A stretch of DNA of 64,000 bases, from contig NZ_DAIRVK010000005.1 in assembly GCF_036802865.1 (NCBI RefSeq), positions 196,975-260,974 on the forward strand, given 5' to 3'. This DNA is from Sulfurospirillum sp036802865. Lineage in GTDB: Bacteria > Campylobacterota > Campylobacteria > Campylobacterales > Sulfurospirillaceae. Below the pieces are notes generated by a model. It did no database searches and was not told the origin of the DNA. It saw nothing but the letters and a program-made list of their open reading frames with translations. Position numbers and translations under genes: made by a program. This document shows positions 1-9,561 of this stretch, one piece after another; positions within the stretch are counted from its first letter, which is position 1, and the number at the start of each line of letters is the position of its first letter.

Positions 1-1643
1 ATCGTTTAGTGAAAAATGATGTTTTTGAACACCATCATAAACTAAAACATGCTATCTCTGTTGCAGCGCTCATGCTCTCATTGGTTTTACATCCAACCGT
101 TCGTTTTGGATTTGACAATACGCTTAAGGCTTTAGGTTTTGAAAACCCTCTAAGCCTTCAGTACAGTTTTAGTGATTATTACCAAGAACCCTCTTTAACA
201 TCTACGAGTGATGAGCACCCTAACTTGGTCTATATTTTTGCAGAAAGCTTTGAAGATACCTATTTTGATGAGAAAATTTTTCCTTCACTCGTAACGGCAT
301 TGCGTCCTATTCGAGAACAAAGCACGTCTTTCACACAGATAAAACAAGCCCAAGGAACGAGCTGGACGATAGCAGGAATGACTTCTGTGATATGTGGTCT
401 TCCCTTAGTCACACCATCTACCGATGCCCATTCTGCTCAAGGTAACTCTATGTCAAAAATGAGTACCTTTTACTCCGGTGCTGTGTGTATGAGTGATATG
501 CTTCATAAAGAAGGCTATAAACTGATTTATCGTAGCGGTTCTCCTTTAGAATTTGCAGGGGTCGATAAACTCTACAAAACCCATCAATTCGATGATGTTA
601 AGGGAATAAAAGAGCTTAAACCATTGCTTCAAAACCCAAGTTATCAAACACCATGGGGCTTGTATGATGATACCTTATTTGACATTGCGATGAACGACTT
701 TAAAAAAGCTTCTAAAAGCAAACAAAAATTCGCGATGTTTCTCTCCACTATGGACACACACCATCCTTATGGTCATGTCTCAAAAAGTTGTAAAGCGCAA
801 CAGTATAAAGATGGAAGCAACTCTATGCTCAATGCTGTTATCTGTTCGGATGAACTCATTGCGAAGTTTATTAAGCAGATTGGAGAATCTCCGTATGGTA
901 AAAATACGATTATCGTTGTAGGCTCAGACCACCTTGCTATGCACAATATGGCGATTGATGACCTTATGAAGGGTGAGCGCCGCAATCAATTTATGATTAT
1001 CGATCCAAGGGCAACGAGTGGTCAAAAAGTGGAAAAAGTAGGGACAACACTGGATATCGGTGCAACACTATTGCCATTTTTAGGCTATAACGCACAGTTA
1101 GGACTCAGTCGCAATCTTTTAGGAGAAGACATCTCATTAAAAGCGACATTTGACAATTTTGATCAAATTTTGAGTGCATGGACGAAAGAGATTGGTCGCT
1201 TTTGGGAATTCCCCAAAATAGAGCAAGATGTGGTACTAAACAGCAACAAAAATAATCTCAAAATAGGCTCAACACTGTATAAATTTCCAATACTTCTACG
1301 TTTAAGTGAAAATTTGGAAGTCAGCCCTTTCTTTGAAGTAAAAATCAAATTTTTTGAGACAGCTAAACTGTTTGGTTACTTGCATGACTATCATGCCAAT
1401 GATGCGTTTTTGTGGGTTGATAAATGTTCACGCATAACAGCATTATCGTCTGAAAACAATACCTCTTTCAAAAGTAAATATTGCTTTTCGTATGGCAAGC
1501 TAGGTGGTGACATCACGATGGGCCCTTTAGATACTGATAAAACACTCAGTGTTGAGACATTAAATCAAACCCTGACTCTTCCCTATGAAGATGACAAAGC
1601 AATGCTTAGAAGAGAAAATTTGACGAAGATTCAAGAGAAGTAA
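1..1643 (+). CDS. LTA synthase-like sulfatase-fold transferase, 5' truncated by window edge
   Basis: An alkaline-phosphatase-superfamily transferase of the LtaS/OpgB type, which moves phosphoglycerol or phosphoethanolamine onto envelope glycans or lipids outside the inner membrane. Counting from the GTG at 9, I see the metal-ligand Glu in FAESFED (about residue 79), the likely Thr nucleophile in QGTSWT (about 117), a His-containing DTHHPYG and the metal-binding GSDH (about 305-308). The frame is open to the window edge, and only one membrane helix remains before the catalytic domain where relatives have several. The gene therefore probably starts upstream of base 1. The last 150 residues form a weakly conserved tail. 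Donor and acceptor cannot be told from sequence. The family call is firm, the substrate is not. Confidence 0.8.
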   Translation, partial: RLVKNDVFEHHHKLKHAISVAALMLSLVLHPTVRFGFDNTLKALGFENPLSLQYSFSDYYQEPSLTSTSDEHPNLVYIFAESFEDTYFDEKIFPSLVTALRPIREQSTSFTQIKQAQGTSWTIAGMTSVICGLPLVTPSTDAHSAQGNSMSKMSTFYSGAVCMSDMLHKEGYKLIYRSGSPLEFAGVDKLYKTHQFDDVKGIKELKPLLQNPSYQTPWGLYDDTLFDIAMNDFKKASKSKQKFAMFLSTMDTHHPYGHVSKSCKAQQYKDGSNSMLNAVICSDELIAKFIKQIGESPYGKNTIIVVGSDHLAMHNMAIDDLMKGERRNQFMIIDPRATSGQKVEKVGTTLDIGATLLPFLGYNAQLGLSRNLLGEDISLKATFDNFDQILSAWTKEIGRFWEFPKIEQDVVLNSNKNNLKIGSTLYKFPILLRLSENLEVSPFFEVKIKFFETAKLFGYLHDYHANDAFLWVDKCSRITALSSENNTSFKSKYCFSYGKLGGDITMGPLDTDKTLSVETLNQTLTLPYEDDKAMLRRENLTKIQEK

Positions 1644-1647
1644 AGAT

Positions 1648-2511
1648 TTACTTTCGGATACGATCTCCGTAAAGATTAATCACCAATCCTGAGACAATTA
1701 AAAAAGCGGCGAGGAGTTTCCAGCCAGGAAGCGCTTCGCCCACTAAAATAGCGGATGAAGAGAAGCCAAAAACAGGTACAAGCAGTGTAAATGGCGCTAC
1801 GGTGGTTGCAGGGTATCGGCTCAGTAAGAAACTCCAAATAGCAAAACCAAAAAGTGTGACAGGATAAACCAAGTAAGCAATAGAGCTAATGCTAAGCCAT
1901 GAGAGCGTGATGAAGGTTTGTACATTCCACATATGCGACTCCAAGGTAAATGAAAGAGCGAGTAGAAAAGGAAGAGAAAGTAAGCTTCCCCACACAACAA
2001 GGCTGAGCATATCAACATGCCCAATGCGTTTAGAAACAAGATTACCTATTGCCCATGAAAGCGCTGCACACTCGACTAAAAAAAGCCCGAAAAGATTGAC
2101 ATCGCCTCCTGTATGAAACCCTACAAAAACGATGCCAGAAAAAGCCACACTCGCTCCAACTGTTTTGGCAAAGGTCATCTTCTCTTTGAAAAAAATGACC
2201 GCTAAAATGGCGGTAAAAAAGACTTGTGTTTGCAGACTTAAAGAGGCGATTCCAGAGCTAACACCCACATACATTCCTGAAAATAAAAATGAAAAATCAA
2301 GTACAAACATACTCAAGGAATAGAAAAAAAGCATTTTCCATGAAGTATTGGGGCGTTTAAGAAAAAATACCGCGGGAAAAGCGGCAAAAAAGAAACGTAA
2401 AAATGTAAGCATCAGTGGAGGAATTTCTTTGAGTGCAACTTGAATCACTACAAAATTAATTCCCCAAATGGCGACAACACTGAGCGCAAGCAAAATATAT
2501 TTTACAGGCAT
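1648..2511 (-). CDS. EamA/DMT-family transporter
   Basis: A 287-residue, very hydrophobic protein with about ten predicted membrane helices arranged as two EamA repeats (roughly residues 5-140 and 150-285). It belongs to the drug/metabolite transporter superfamily, whose members often export amino acids or metabolites. The substrate cannot be assigned. It lies 12 bases downstream of a LysE-type exporter on the same strand and probably shares its transcript, giving a two-gene efflux operon. Its end faces the end of the transferase at 1-1643 with only four bases between them. The ATG at 2511 is the natural start, since the first helix begins immediately after it (MPVKYILLALS). Confidence 0.85.
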   Translation of the reverse strand: MPVKYILLALSVVAIWGINFVVIQVALKEIPPLMLTFLRFFFAAFPAVFFLKRPNTSWKMLFFYSLSMFVLDFSFLFSGMYVGVSSGIASLSLQTQVFFTAILAVIFFKEKMTFAKTVGASVAFSGIVFVGFHTGGDVNLFGLFLVECAALSWAIGNLVSKRIGHVDMLSLVVWGSLLSLPFLLALSFTLESHMWNVQTFITLSWLSISSIAYLVYPVTLFGFAIWSFLLSRYPATTVAPFTLLVPVFGFSSSAILVGEALPGWKLLAAFLIVSGLVINLYGDRIRK

Positions 2512-2523
2512 ATAACAGACCTT

Positions 2524-3150
2524 TTAATGATTGCTAATCGCAAGTTTAACACCAAAGACAATGAGTGCTATACCTGCTAGGCGAGTAGCAACTCTACGAG
2601 CGAAGGGAAAAGCTTTGAGTTTGTGTGCAACGGTATTGCCTAAAAGGACTAAAAGGGTTTGATAGACAAGGCTTATAAGGCTTACATGTACTATCATCGC
2701 GATCAGCGTAGAAGTTGTTGCATCGGGACGTAAAAAAAGGGGGAAAAACGCTACAAAAAAGAGCATGACTTTAGGATTTGTGATACTTACAAAAAAAGCT
2801 TGCCTAAAATAGACCCATGCGGATCTTTTGGGTTCTTCTTGATTCTGTTGTGAAGAAAATTTTGTGCGTACTAAACTGATGCCAAGCCATATAAGATAGG
2901 CGGCACCGAAGTATTGTAAAAGTTCAAAAAGAAAAGGATTTTGTTGCATAAGTGCTGCAAGTCCTGCAAGGGCTGCTATCATAAACACAAAATCACCTAA
3001 GAGTGTTCCAAAAACTGCTCCAAGTCCTGCTTTCAGACCATTACGTGCCGTAGCATTTAAAATGGCAATGGTTCCAGCCCCAGGGATCAGTTGAAAGACA
3101 AAAATAGCTACAATAAAGCTATAATAGTTTTGAATGTCAAACATAGGCAC
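2524..3150 (-). CDS. LysE/RhtB-family amino acid exporter
   Basis: A 208-residue inner-membrane protein with the typical LysE/RhtB size and about six helices. The N-terminal signature region QLIPGAGTIAILNATARNG matches the conserved PGP/G-rich start of the family, and a second conserved stretch is SITNPKVMLFFVAFFP. These proteins export amino acids such as threonine, homoserine or lysine. The exact substrate is not visible. It is the first gene of a pair with the downstream EamA transporter. A Shine-Dalgarno-like AAGGAG lies just before the ATG on the minus strand. Confidence 0.88.
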   Translation of the reverse strand: MPMFDIQNYYSFIVAIFVFQLIPGAGTIAILNATARNGLKAGLGAVFGTLLGDFVFMIAALAGLAALMQQNPFLFELLQYFGAAYLIWLGISLVRTKFSSQQNQEEPKRSAWVYFRQAFFVSITNPKVMLFFVAFFPLFLRPDATTSTLIAMIVHVSLISLVYQTLLVLLGNTVAHKLKAFPFARRVATRLAGIALIVFGVKLAISNH

Positions 3151-3347
3151 TCCTTGATTAAGAATGGGTTTATTATACTCCGATTGTAAAAAAGGGATTG
3201 CTTAAATTTAGTCCTTTTTTTGTCATACATTTTTCTTATAATGTACAAACAAAGCGATACTTTATGCAGAATGAAATAGAATGTTAGCGCTGTAAAAAAG
3301 CGTTTTTACGTGATCTTATCAAGATTATAGAGGGTAAGGGGAAGTAC

Positions 3348-4529
3348 ATGAGCGTTAATCTACTGTTAATTGGTGCAAATGATGCAACAACTGAGGAGCT
3401 GGTCTCATTGGTAGATGCAACACTTTCGAAAAGCGCTGTTTATCAAAAAGCTACTTTAAGCAACTATCAAAATTATGATCCTACCAAGTATGATTTAATT
3501 GTCTGTTTTGCCAATCGCTATGATGAAATGGTGAAAAAATATGGCAAAGAAAAGGTTATTTCTGTCGAGTTTGTACCACCTACCGATTTTTTTGTGGCAG
3601 TCAGTCGTATTCCTGCGGGTGAAAAAGTTGCGATTTTTAACAACAGTACTTCTGGTGCTAATGTTCTTTTGAAATTTTTGAAATTTTACAGACTCGATCA
3701 TGTAAGCTATCGTGTTGTACCGTTTGATGAGTGTAGCGATAATGAAACAAGGGAAGCCTTGGGTGAATCTCCGTATATTATCGGTACCGATGGATACGTT
3801 TCATCGGGTAAAACACTTTACACAAAATACAGTAGCTATTTACGTCCTGATGTCACCGTTATGCCAAGTCCTCCTCGTACTGCTACGGCTGAGAGTGTCA
3901 GTGGTTTAGCGCAAATTGTAACGGCGATTAATAGTGATAAAGCGCTCCAAGAAGCGCGCAATATCTCTAAAAAATTGGCAGAACAAACCAAAGAAATTTC
4001 ACTTATAACTCAAAATGCTTCTAAATCTATCGAAGATACTGCCAATACAATTGTCATTGTAAATACGAAGCTTGCCGCCGAAGTTCAAAATGTTCAAGTA
4101 ACCAATACAATGGCACAAGAGTTGACTGAGGCAGTGGATCAAATCGGTAATATTACTACTGCAATAAAATATATTGCCAGTGAAACCAACCTTTTAGCAC
4201 TGAATGCAACGATTGAAGCAGCGCGCGCTGGGGAACATGGACGTGGCTTTGCCGTTGTGGCAAGTGAAGTACGTAAGCTCTCAGATCAAAGTAATAAATC
4301 AACGGATAACATTCGCCTTTCCATCATGGATGTTCAAAAAGTGGTTGATCAAATCGTGCCTGCTTTGCAACGTACGGTTGATGAAATTATTAAAACACAG
4401 TCTGAAGTAGAACGCATAAGTATTGCGGCACAAGAAGAGAGTCGCGCTATGAATGAGATTATTAAAAAACTTAATGTGATTGTTGATGTCTCAGAAGCAC
4501 TGAATGTCGCGGAGAACAGTCACTCTTAA
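3348..4529 (+). CDS. cytosolic methyl-accepting chemotaxis-like protein
   Basis: A 393-residue chemoreceptor with no membrane segment. The C-terminal half carries the MCP signalling tip, SETNLLALNATIEAARAGEH followed by GRGFAVVASEVRKLSDQS (around residues 275-310), which contacts CheA and CheW. The N-terminal 200 residues form an alpha/beta domain (VNLLLIGANDAT, YDLIVCFANRY, PPTDFFVAVSRIPAGEKVAIF) that loosely recalls the PrpR_N-type intracellular sensor fold. I cannot assign it with confidence. The absence of helices and signal peptide implies sensing of an internal metabolite. A strong AAGGGGAAG ribosome site precedes the ATG, and a perfect 10-bp hairpin terminator follows the stop. It appears monocistronic. 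Confidence 0.85.
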   Translation: MSVNLLLIGANDATTEELVSLVDATLSKSAVYQKATLSNYQNYDPTKYDLIVCFANRYDEMVKKYGKEKVISVEFVPPTDFFVAVSRIPAGEKVAIFNNSTSGANVLLKFLKFYRLDHVSYRVVPFDECSDNETREALGESPYIIGTDGYVSSGKTLYTKYSSYLRPDVTVMPSPPRTATAESVSGLAQIVTAINSDKALQEARNISKKLAEQTKEISLITQNASKSIEDTANTIVIVNTKLAAEVQNVQVTNTMAQELTEAVDQIGNITTAIKYIASETNLLALNATIEAARAGEHGRGFAVVASEVRKLSDQSNKSTDNIRLSIMDVQKVVDQIVPALQRTVDEIIKTQSEVERISIAAQEESRAMNEIIKKLNVIVDVSEALNVAENSHS

Positions 4530-4534
4530 TCCAA

Positions 4535-4560
4535 AAAGAAGAGACGTTACTCTCTTCTTT
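4535..4560 (+). terminator. rho-independent terminator after the chemoreceptor
   Basis: A perfect 10-bp stem, AAAGAAGAGA (4535-4544) with TCTCTTCTTT (4551-4560) and a 6-base loop, lies six bases after the chemoreceptor stop codon. A T-rich stretch follows shortly downstream (CACTTCTTTTTT). Confidence 0.75.
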
Positions 4561-4674
4561 CACTTCTTTTTTATCCCTTTAAATGTGTAATATTTTCCCT
4601 AGAAATGAGTTTTTTGAGTCAATCATAATCTTCATTGTGTTAGACTTTCTCAGGAATTTTTTAAAGGAGAAAAG

Positions 4675-5793
4675 ATGCGTTCTTTTATGACACTGTTAAG
4701 TCTTGCTGCTGTTATGGCAACAAGTATGTTAGCAAAAGAGATCAATGTTGGTATTATTTTGCCGATGAGTGGGGCACTTGCGGGTTATGGTCAAGTAGCG
4801 TATGAAGGTGTGGAGCTTGCCAATGCACTTCAGCCAAAACTTAAAAATGGCGATACCATCAAACTTGTTTTGGTTGATACCAAAGGCGATAAAGTAGAGT
4901 CAGCTAACGCTACGACAAGACTTATTACGTCTGATAAAGTTGTAGGAATTATCGGTGAGATGATTAGCACCAATACAGCTCAGATTATCTCTATTGCAGA
5001 GAAAAAGCAGATACCTGTTATTGCCCCTGCGGCAACCAATGACAAACTGACTGAAAATAAAGTTTATGCCAATCGTGTCTGTTTTATTGACTCGTTTCAA
5101 GGAACGGTGGTTGCAAATTATGCTTCAAAAGATTTAGGGCTAAAAACAGCTGTCATTGTGACCGATCAAGCACAAGTGTACTCTTTAGGTCTTGCAAAAG
5201 CCTTTACGCAGGCATTCACACAAAACGGTGGGAAAGTGCTTAAAGAAGTGCGTGTAAGCTCTGGCGATAAAGATTTTAAAGCGGTCATCTCTCAAATCAA
5301 AGCACTCAATGCAGACTTTGTCTTCTTACCTTTGTATCATTCAGAAGCTTCGATGATTAAGCGTCAAGCAAAACAAGCCGACTTTAACAAACCATTCTTT
5401 TCAGGCGATGGCGTTGCCAATCAAACGTTTATCGACTTAGGTGGGGACGCTGTTGAGGGGTATATGTTTACCGATGCATTTGATCACAGCGCACCTCCAA
5501 CCAACAAATCAAAAGATTTTATCGCTGCGTATGAGAAAAAAACAGGCAAAAAAGAGTTGAACTCATTTACTGCTTTAGGTGCGGATGCCTATAACATTAT
5601 GGTCGATGCGATGAATCGTTGTGCGAATCCAGAAGACAGCGTTTGTATTAACACAGAAATCCGTAAAACGTCAAAATTTGAAGGTGTTTCAGGCTTTATC
5701 AGCATTGACGATAAAGGAAATGCAACCCGTTCCGCTGTTATCAAAGAGATCAAAGGCGGCAAAGCCGTTTACAAATCTACAGTTAATCCTTAA
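4675..5793 (+). CDS. branched-chain amino acid-type ABC transporter substrate-binding protein
   Basis: A 372-residue periplasmic binding protein of the LivJ/LivK type (type I periplasmic fold). An export signal is clear at residues 1-20 (MRSFMTLLSLAAVMATSMLA), and the mature part begins KEINVGIILPMSGALAGYG, the standard first strand of the family. Later strands include VVGIIGEMIST and ADFVFLPLYHSEA. No permease or ATPase genes adjoin it, so it either serves a transporter elsewhere or feeds ligand information to a receptor. AAAGGAG precedes the ATG at good spacing. Substrates in this family range from leucine to urea and aromatic acids; the ligand is not predictable here. Confidence 0.88.
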   Translation: MRSFMTLLSLAAVMATSMLAKEINVGIILPMSGALAGYGQVAYEGVELANALQPKLKNGDTIKLVLVDTKGDKVESANATTRLITSDKVVGIIGEMISTNTAQIISIAEKKQIPVIAPAATNDKLTENKVYANRVCFIDSFQGTVVANYASKDLGLKTAVIVTDQAQVYSLGLAKAFTQAFTQNGGKVLKEVRVSSGDKDFKAVISQIKALNADFVFLPLYHSEASMIKRQAKQADFNKPFFSGDGVANQTFIDLGGDAVEGYMFTDAFDHSAPPTNKSKDFIAAYEKKTGKKELNSFTALGADAYNIMVDAMNRCANPEDSVCINTEIRKTSKFEGVSGFISIDDKGNATRSAVIKEIKGGKAVYKSTVNP

Positions 5794-5806
5794 TTAACCA
5801 TCAAAA

Positions 5807-5831
5807 CCAAAGGGGCATTTTGCCTCTTTGG
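5807..5831 (+). terminator. hairpin terminator after the binding-protein gene
   Basis: An 11-bp stem with one G-U pair, CCAAAGGGGCA / TGCCTCTTTGG with a 3-base loop, starts 13 bases after the stop. No clear U-tract follows, so efficiency is uncertain. Confidence 0.5.
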
Positions 5832-5871
5832 ACTACTCATAACCTTTTAGCCTCTCCTTACCAAAGTTTTG

Positions 5872-6058
5872 ATAACATAATAATAGACTTCTTTCATAAC
5901 CCATTGGAACAAGAGATGTGAGACATAGCACATCACTTTTTAAAACTAAAAACATCGCCATAGCTTTGGCTATGACTCAATTTTGAGTTTTAAAAATTAA
6001 CGCACTCTGTTCACACTCTTTATATTCCAAGGGTTATAAAAGAAGTCTAGCATGTTAT
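5872..6058. repeat. 187-bp imperfect palindrome (long inverted repeat)
   Basis: Almost the whole intergenic space before metH folds on itself around a centre near 5966. The core is CATAGC (5959-5964) with GCTATG (5969-5974). The outer arms, 5884-5909 and 6025-6049, match in 24 of 26 positions as inverted copies (TAGACTTCTTT...CCCATTGGAA against its complement), and ATAACAT/ATGTTAT extends the pairing outward. The middle pairs less well but still visibly. It has the look of a small non-autonomous palindromic element or a structured leader; no coding capacity is seen. It ends about 20 bases before the metH start. Confidence 0.7.
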
Positions 6059-6077
6059 AACATACTAGGAACACCAC

Positions 6078-9000
6078 TTGGCAACACTTCAAGAACTCAT
6101 CAAAGAAAAAGTTTTAGTCATCGACGGTGCGATGGGCACACAGATACAAGCACTCAGCCTAACACCCGAACAATGGGAAGGCAAAGAAGGTTGTAATGAA
6201 CTGCTTAATGCTACGGCACACGAGGAAATTTCAAAAATTCATCGTGGTTACTTACTCGCAGGTGCAGACATCATCAAAACCAACACGTTTGGGGCATTGC
6301 CATGGGTTTTAGAAGATTACGGCATAGGTGAGCGAACGTATGAACTCGCCAAAGCGGGTGCAAGCATCGTCAAAGAAGCGTGTGCTGCTTTTGCAACGCC
6401 AGAAAAACCTCGTTTCACCGCTGCTGCGTTTGGGCCGGGAACGAAACTGCCTTCTTTAGGGCATATTGGCTACGATGAGATGTATGAGGGCTATAAGATT
6501 GCCGCGCGTGGTGTTATCGATGGTGGAGCAGATCTTTTCCTTATTGAGACAGCGCAAGATCCCCTTCAAATCAAAGCGGCACTGCATGCCATTTCTGATG
6601 CACAAGAAACATTGAACACAAAACTGCCTATCATGGTTTCTGTCACCATTGAGCTCAGTGGTACGATGCTCATTGGAACCGATGCTACAACGATTGCGGC
6701 TATCTTAGAGCCTTTTGACATCCTAAGCCTTGGTTTTAACTGTGGAACGGGTCCTGAACAGGTTGAAAAGCACGTTAAAACGCTTAGCTCCGTTTGGGGG
6801 AAACCTATCAGTGTACACGCCAATGCAGGACTTCCTCAAAACCGTGGGGGATATACCTTTTACCCAATGGGACCGCGTGAATTTGCCGAACTTCAAGAGA
6901 AATTTACAGAAATTGCAGGGGTTGCCATACTGGGAGGATGTTGTGGTACAACGCCTCAGCATATTTTAGAGCTTACCAAACGCGTTGAGGGTAAAAAACC
7001 TCTCGCACCTGTTGGAAGTATGCCAAGAAGCATTGCCTCTTTGTTTGAAACCAGAGCGCTCAAACAAGACCCAGCACCGTTTCTCATTGGTGAGCGAAGC
7101 AATGCGACAGGTTCTAAAGCGTTTCGTGAACTTTTACTCGCTGAAGATTATGATGGCACACTAAGCGTTGCGCAACAGCAAGTGCGAAGCGGAGCGCATG
7201 GCATCGACGTCAGTGTCGGTTTTGCAGGACGCGATGAGCACAAAGACACCAAAGAAGTGATGGGTCGCTATGTGCAAAAGATAGCACTGCCACTTATGCC
7301 CGACACCACGCAAGTGCCCGCTCTTGAAGTTTCACTCAAACTTATCGGCGGAAAGCCCATCATCAACTCAGTCAACCTTGAAGATGGCATCGAAAAGTTC
7401 GACAAAGTCTGTTCTTTAGCCAAGCGTTTTGGTGCGGCATTGGTTTGTTTGACCATCGATGAAGTGGGCATGGCAAAGAGCAAAGAGCAAAAAGTGGCGG
7501 TTGCGGAGCGTATTTTCCAACTTGCGACTGAAAAACATGGCATCCATGCGGGTGATTTGGTTTTTGACCTCTTAACCTTTACTGTGGGCAGTGGTGATCC
7601 TGAATACCATACTGCGGCAATCGAGACCATCGAAGCGATTCGTGAGTTTCACGCGATGCACCCCGAAGTAGGCTTTGTTTTGGGTGTTTCTAACATCTCC
7701 TTTGGTTTAGCAAAACACGCCAGAGAGTACCTAAACTCGGTCTTCTTGCACTATTGTGTTGAAGCAGGGCTTAGCATGGCAATTGTCAATGTTAAAAACA
7801 CACTTCCGATGCATAAAATTAGCGATGAAGATAAAAAAGTCTGTGAAGACTTACTCTTTAACAGAAGAGAAGAGGGGGATCCGCTCTTTAAATTTATCGA
7901 TTATTTTGAAGGGGTTGTTGAAAACAAAGATGAGAGTGATGCCGCCTATGAGGCGATGAGTACCAAAGAAAAAATTTCCACGCTCTTAATCGATGGCGAC
8001 AAGGGGCGTATGCTCACCCTTTTACCAACCGCAAAAGATGAGATAGCCGCTGAACTCATTGTGAATGAAATCTTGATAGATGCGATGAAAGTGGTGGGTG
8101 AGCTTTTTGGAAGTGGAAAGATGCAGTTGCCTTTCGTACTTCAATCAGCCGAAGTGATGAAAGCCGCCGTGGATTTTTTACAGCCTTACTTGCCAAAAAC
8201 CGAGAAGAGTACCACCACAACGCTTATCATCGGAACCGTCAAAGGCGATGTGCATGATGTGGGTAAAAACTTGGTTGACATCATCTTAAGTAACAATGGC
8301 TTTAAGGTTATTAACATTGGTATTAAGGCTGATTTGGAGCAATTTTTAGAAGCACTCAAAGAGCACAATGCCGATGCCATAGGCATGAGCGGACTTTTAG
8401 TGAAGTCAACCAATGTGATGAAAGAAAACCTCGAAGCGATGCAGAAAATGGGCATAAAAATCCCTGTCGTTTTAGGCGGTGCAGCGTTGACCGACAACTT
8501 TGTGGAGGACTTTTGCCGTCCGATTTACGATGGTCCGATTTATTATTGTAAAGATGCTTTTGAAGGTCTTGAAGCGATGGGGCGCATTGAGGCGAAGAAT
8601 TACGACACCTCGTTTAATCGCAAAGTGGTTGAAAACAGCGTTTCTAAAGCCAATAAAGAAGTCAAAGAGATACCGCCGTTTGAGAGCCTTAAGATGCCTA
8701 GCCGAGACATTGCCCTTCCGACACCGCCATTTTGGGGTAGACGTGTGCTTAAAACCGATGTGAAAGAGCTAGCATTTTCGTGGATCAACCACAAAATACT
8801 CTTTGCTCAGCGCTGGGGTTACAGTGGAAAAGGGCAGAGCAAAGAAGAAAAACAAAAACAACTCGACACTGTTTTGTGGCCGACTTTTGAGCGTGTGAAA
8901 GCGGACATCGAAAGACTAGGGCTTTTTGAGCCAACCATCATTTACGGCTACTATCCAGCGCGCTCACATGAAAACAATCTTTATCTGTTTGATGAGAGCG

Positions 9001-9548
9001 AGGGCTACTTTAGTGATGCTCAGGTCAATCGTGAGAACATCGAAGCCATTAAAGAGCGCGCTATCAAAGTGTTTGACTTTCCGCGTCAGAACAGAAATCC
9101 GTATCGGTCACTGAGTGATTTTATAAATCCTGATCGTCACGATGTTTTAGCGTTGACATGCGTCAGCGCAGGACCAAAATTTTCAGTCTATGAAAAAGAG
9201 CTTTACGATGCGGGAAATTTTACAGAGTACTTTTTTGTCCATGGGTTGAGCGTTGAGCTTGCCGAAGCATTAGCAGAGATCGTGCATAAACAAATACGCC
9301 TAGATTTGGGCATTGCTGAGCATGAGGGGCATAGTTTGCGTGACGTGCAGATGAAGCGCTACCACGGATGTCGCTACTCGTTTGGTTACCCAGCTTGCCC
9401 AGCTCTTGAAGATACCAAAGTCATTTTTGAGCTTCTCAAGCCTGAAGAGTTTGGCATAGAGTTAAGCGAGACGTTCCAAATTCACCCAGAACAAAGTACC
9501 ACTGCTATCGCGATGCATCATAGAGAAGCGCTTTACTTTAACGTTTAA
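6078..9548 (+). CDS. metH: cobalamin-dependent methionine synthase
   Basis: Transfers the methyl group of methyltetrahydrofolate through cobalamin to homocysteine, giving methionine in the cytosol. All four modules are present in 1156 residues. The homocysteine domain (1-300) has zinc Cys222, Cys288 and Cys289 (NCGTG, GGCCGT). The pterin domain spans about 325-600. The B12 cap and B12-binding domain (about 650-880) has DVHDVGKN at 724-731, with His726 as cobalt ligand. The C-terminal reactivation domain has the S-adenosylmethionine motif RYSFGYPACP. The start is TTG at 6078 with AGGA seven bases upstream; no better in-frame start exists. A long palindrome sits directly upstream, and the sirtuin gene follows after 13 bases. 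The organism therefore makes or imports B12. Confidence 0.97.
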   Translation: MATLQELIKEKVLVIDGAMGTQIQALSLTPEQWEGKEGCNELLNATAHEEISKIHRGYLLAGADIIKTNTFGALPWVLEDYGIGERTYELAKAGASIVKEACAAFATPEKPRFTAAAFGPGTKLPSLGHIGYDEMYEGYKIAARGVIDGGADLFLIETAQDPLQIKAALHAISDAQETLNTKLPIMVSVTIELSGTMLIGTDATTIAAILEPFDILSLGFNCGTGPEQVEKHVKTLSSVWGKPISVHANAGLPQNRGGYTFYPMGPREFAELQEKFTEIAGVAILGGCCGTTPQHILELTKRVEGKKPLAPVGSMPRSIASLFETRALKQDPAPFLIGERSNATGSKAFRELLLAEDYDGTLSVAQQQVRSGAHGIDVSVGFAGRDEHKDTKEVMGRYVQKIALPLMPDTTQVPALEVSLKLIGGKPIINSVNLEDGIEKFDKVCSLAKRFGAALVCLTIDEVGMAKSKEQKVAVAERIFQLATEKHGIHAGDLVFDLLTFTVGSGDPEYHTAAIETIEAIREFHAMHPEVGFVLGVSNISFGLAKHAREYLNSVFLHYCVEAGLSMAIVNVKNTLPMHKISDEDKKVCEDLLFNRREEGDPLFKFIDYFEGVVENKDESDAAYEAMSTKEKISTLLIDGDKGRMLTLLPTAKDEIAAELIVNEILIDAMKVVGELFGSGKMQLPFVLQSAEVMKAAVDFLQPYLPKTEKSTTTTLIIGTVKGDVHDVGKNLVDIILSNNGFKVINIGIKADLEQFLEALKEHNADAIGMSGLLVKSTNVMKENLEAMQKMGIKIPVVLGGAALTDNFVEDFCRPIYDGPIYYCKDAFEGLEAMGRIEAKNYDTSFNRKVVENSVSKANKEVKEIPPFESLKMPSRDIALPTPPFWGRRVLKTDVKELAFSWINHKILFAQRWGYSGKGQSKEEKQKQLDTVLWPTFERVKADIERLGLFEPTIIYGYYPARSHENNLYLFDESEGYFSDAQVNRENIEAIKERAIKVFDFPRQNRNPYRSLSDFINPDRHDVLALTCVSAGPKFSVYEKELYDAGNFTEYFFVHGLSVELAEALAEIVHKQIRLDLGIAEHEGHSLRDVQMKRYHGCRYSFGYPACPALEDTKVIFELLKPEEFGIELSETFQIHPEQSTTAIAMHHREALYFNV

Positions 9549-9561
9549 AAGGAGTTTTCCC

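Noticed and set aside
3222..3242. TTGTCA ... TATAAT as a sigma-70 promoter for the cytosolic chemoreceptor
   Set aside because: The two hexamers are only about 9 bases apart and lie over 100 bases from the start codon.
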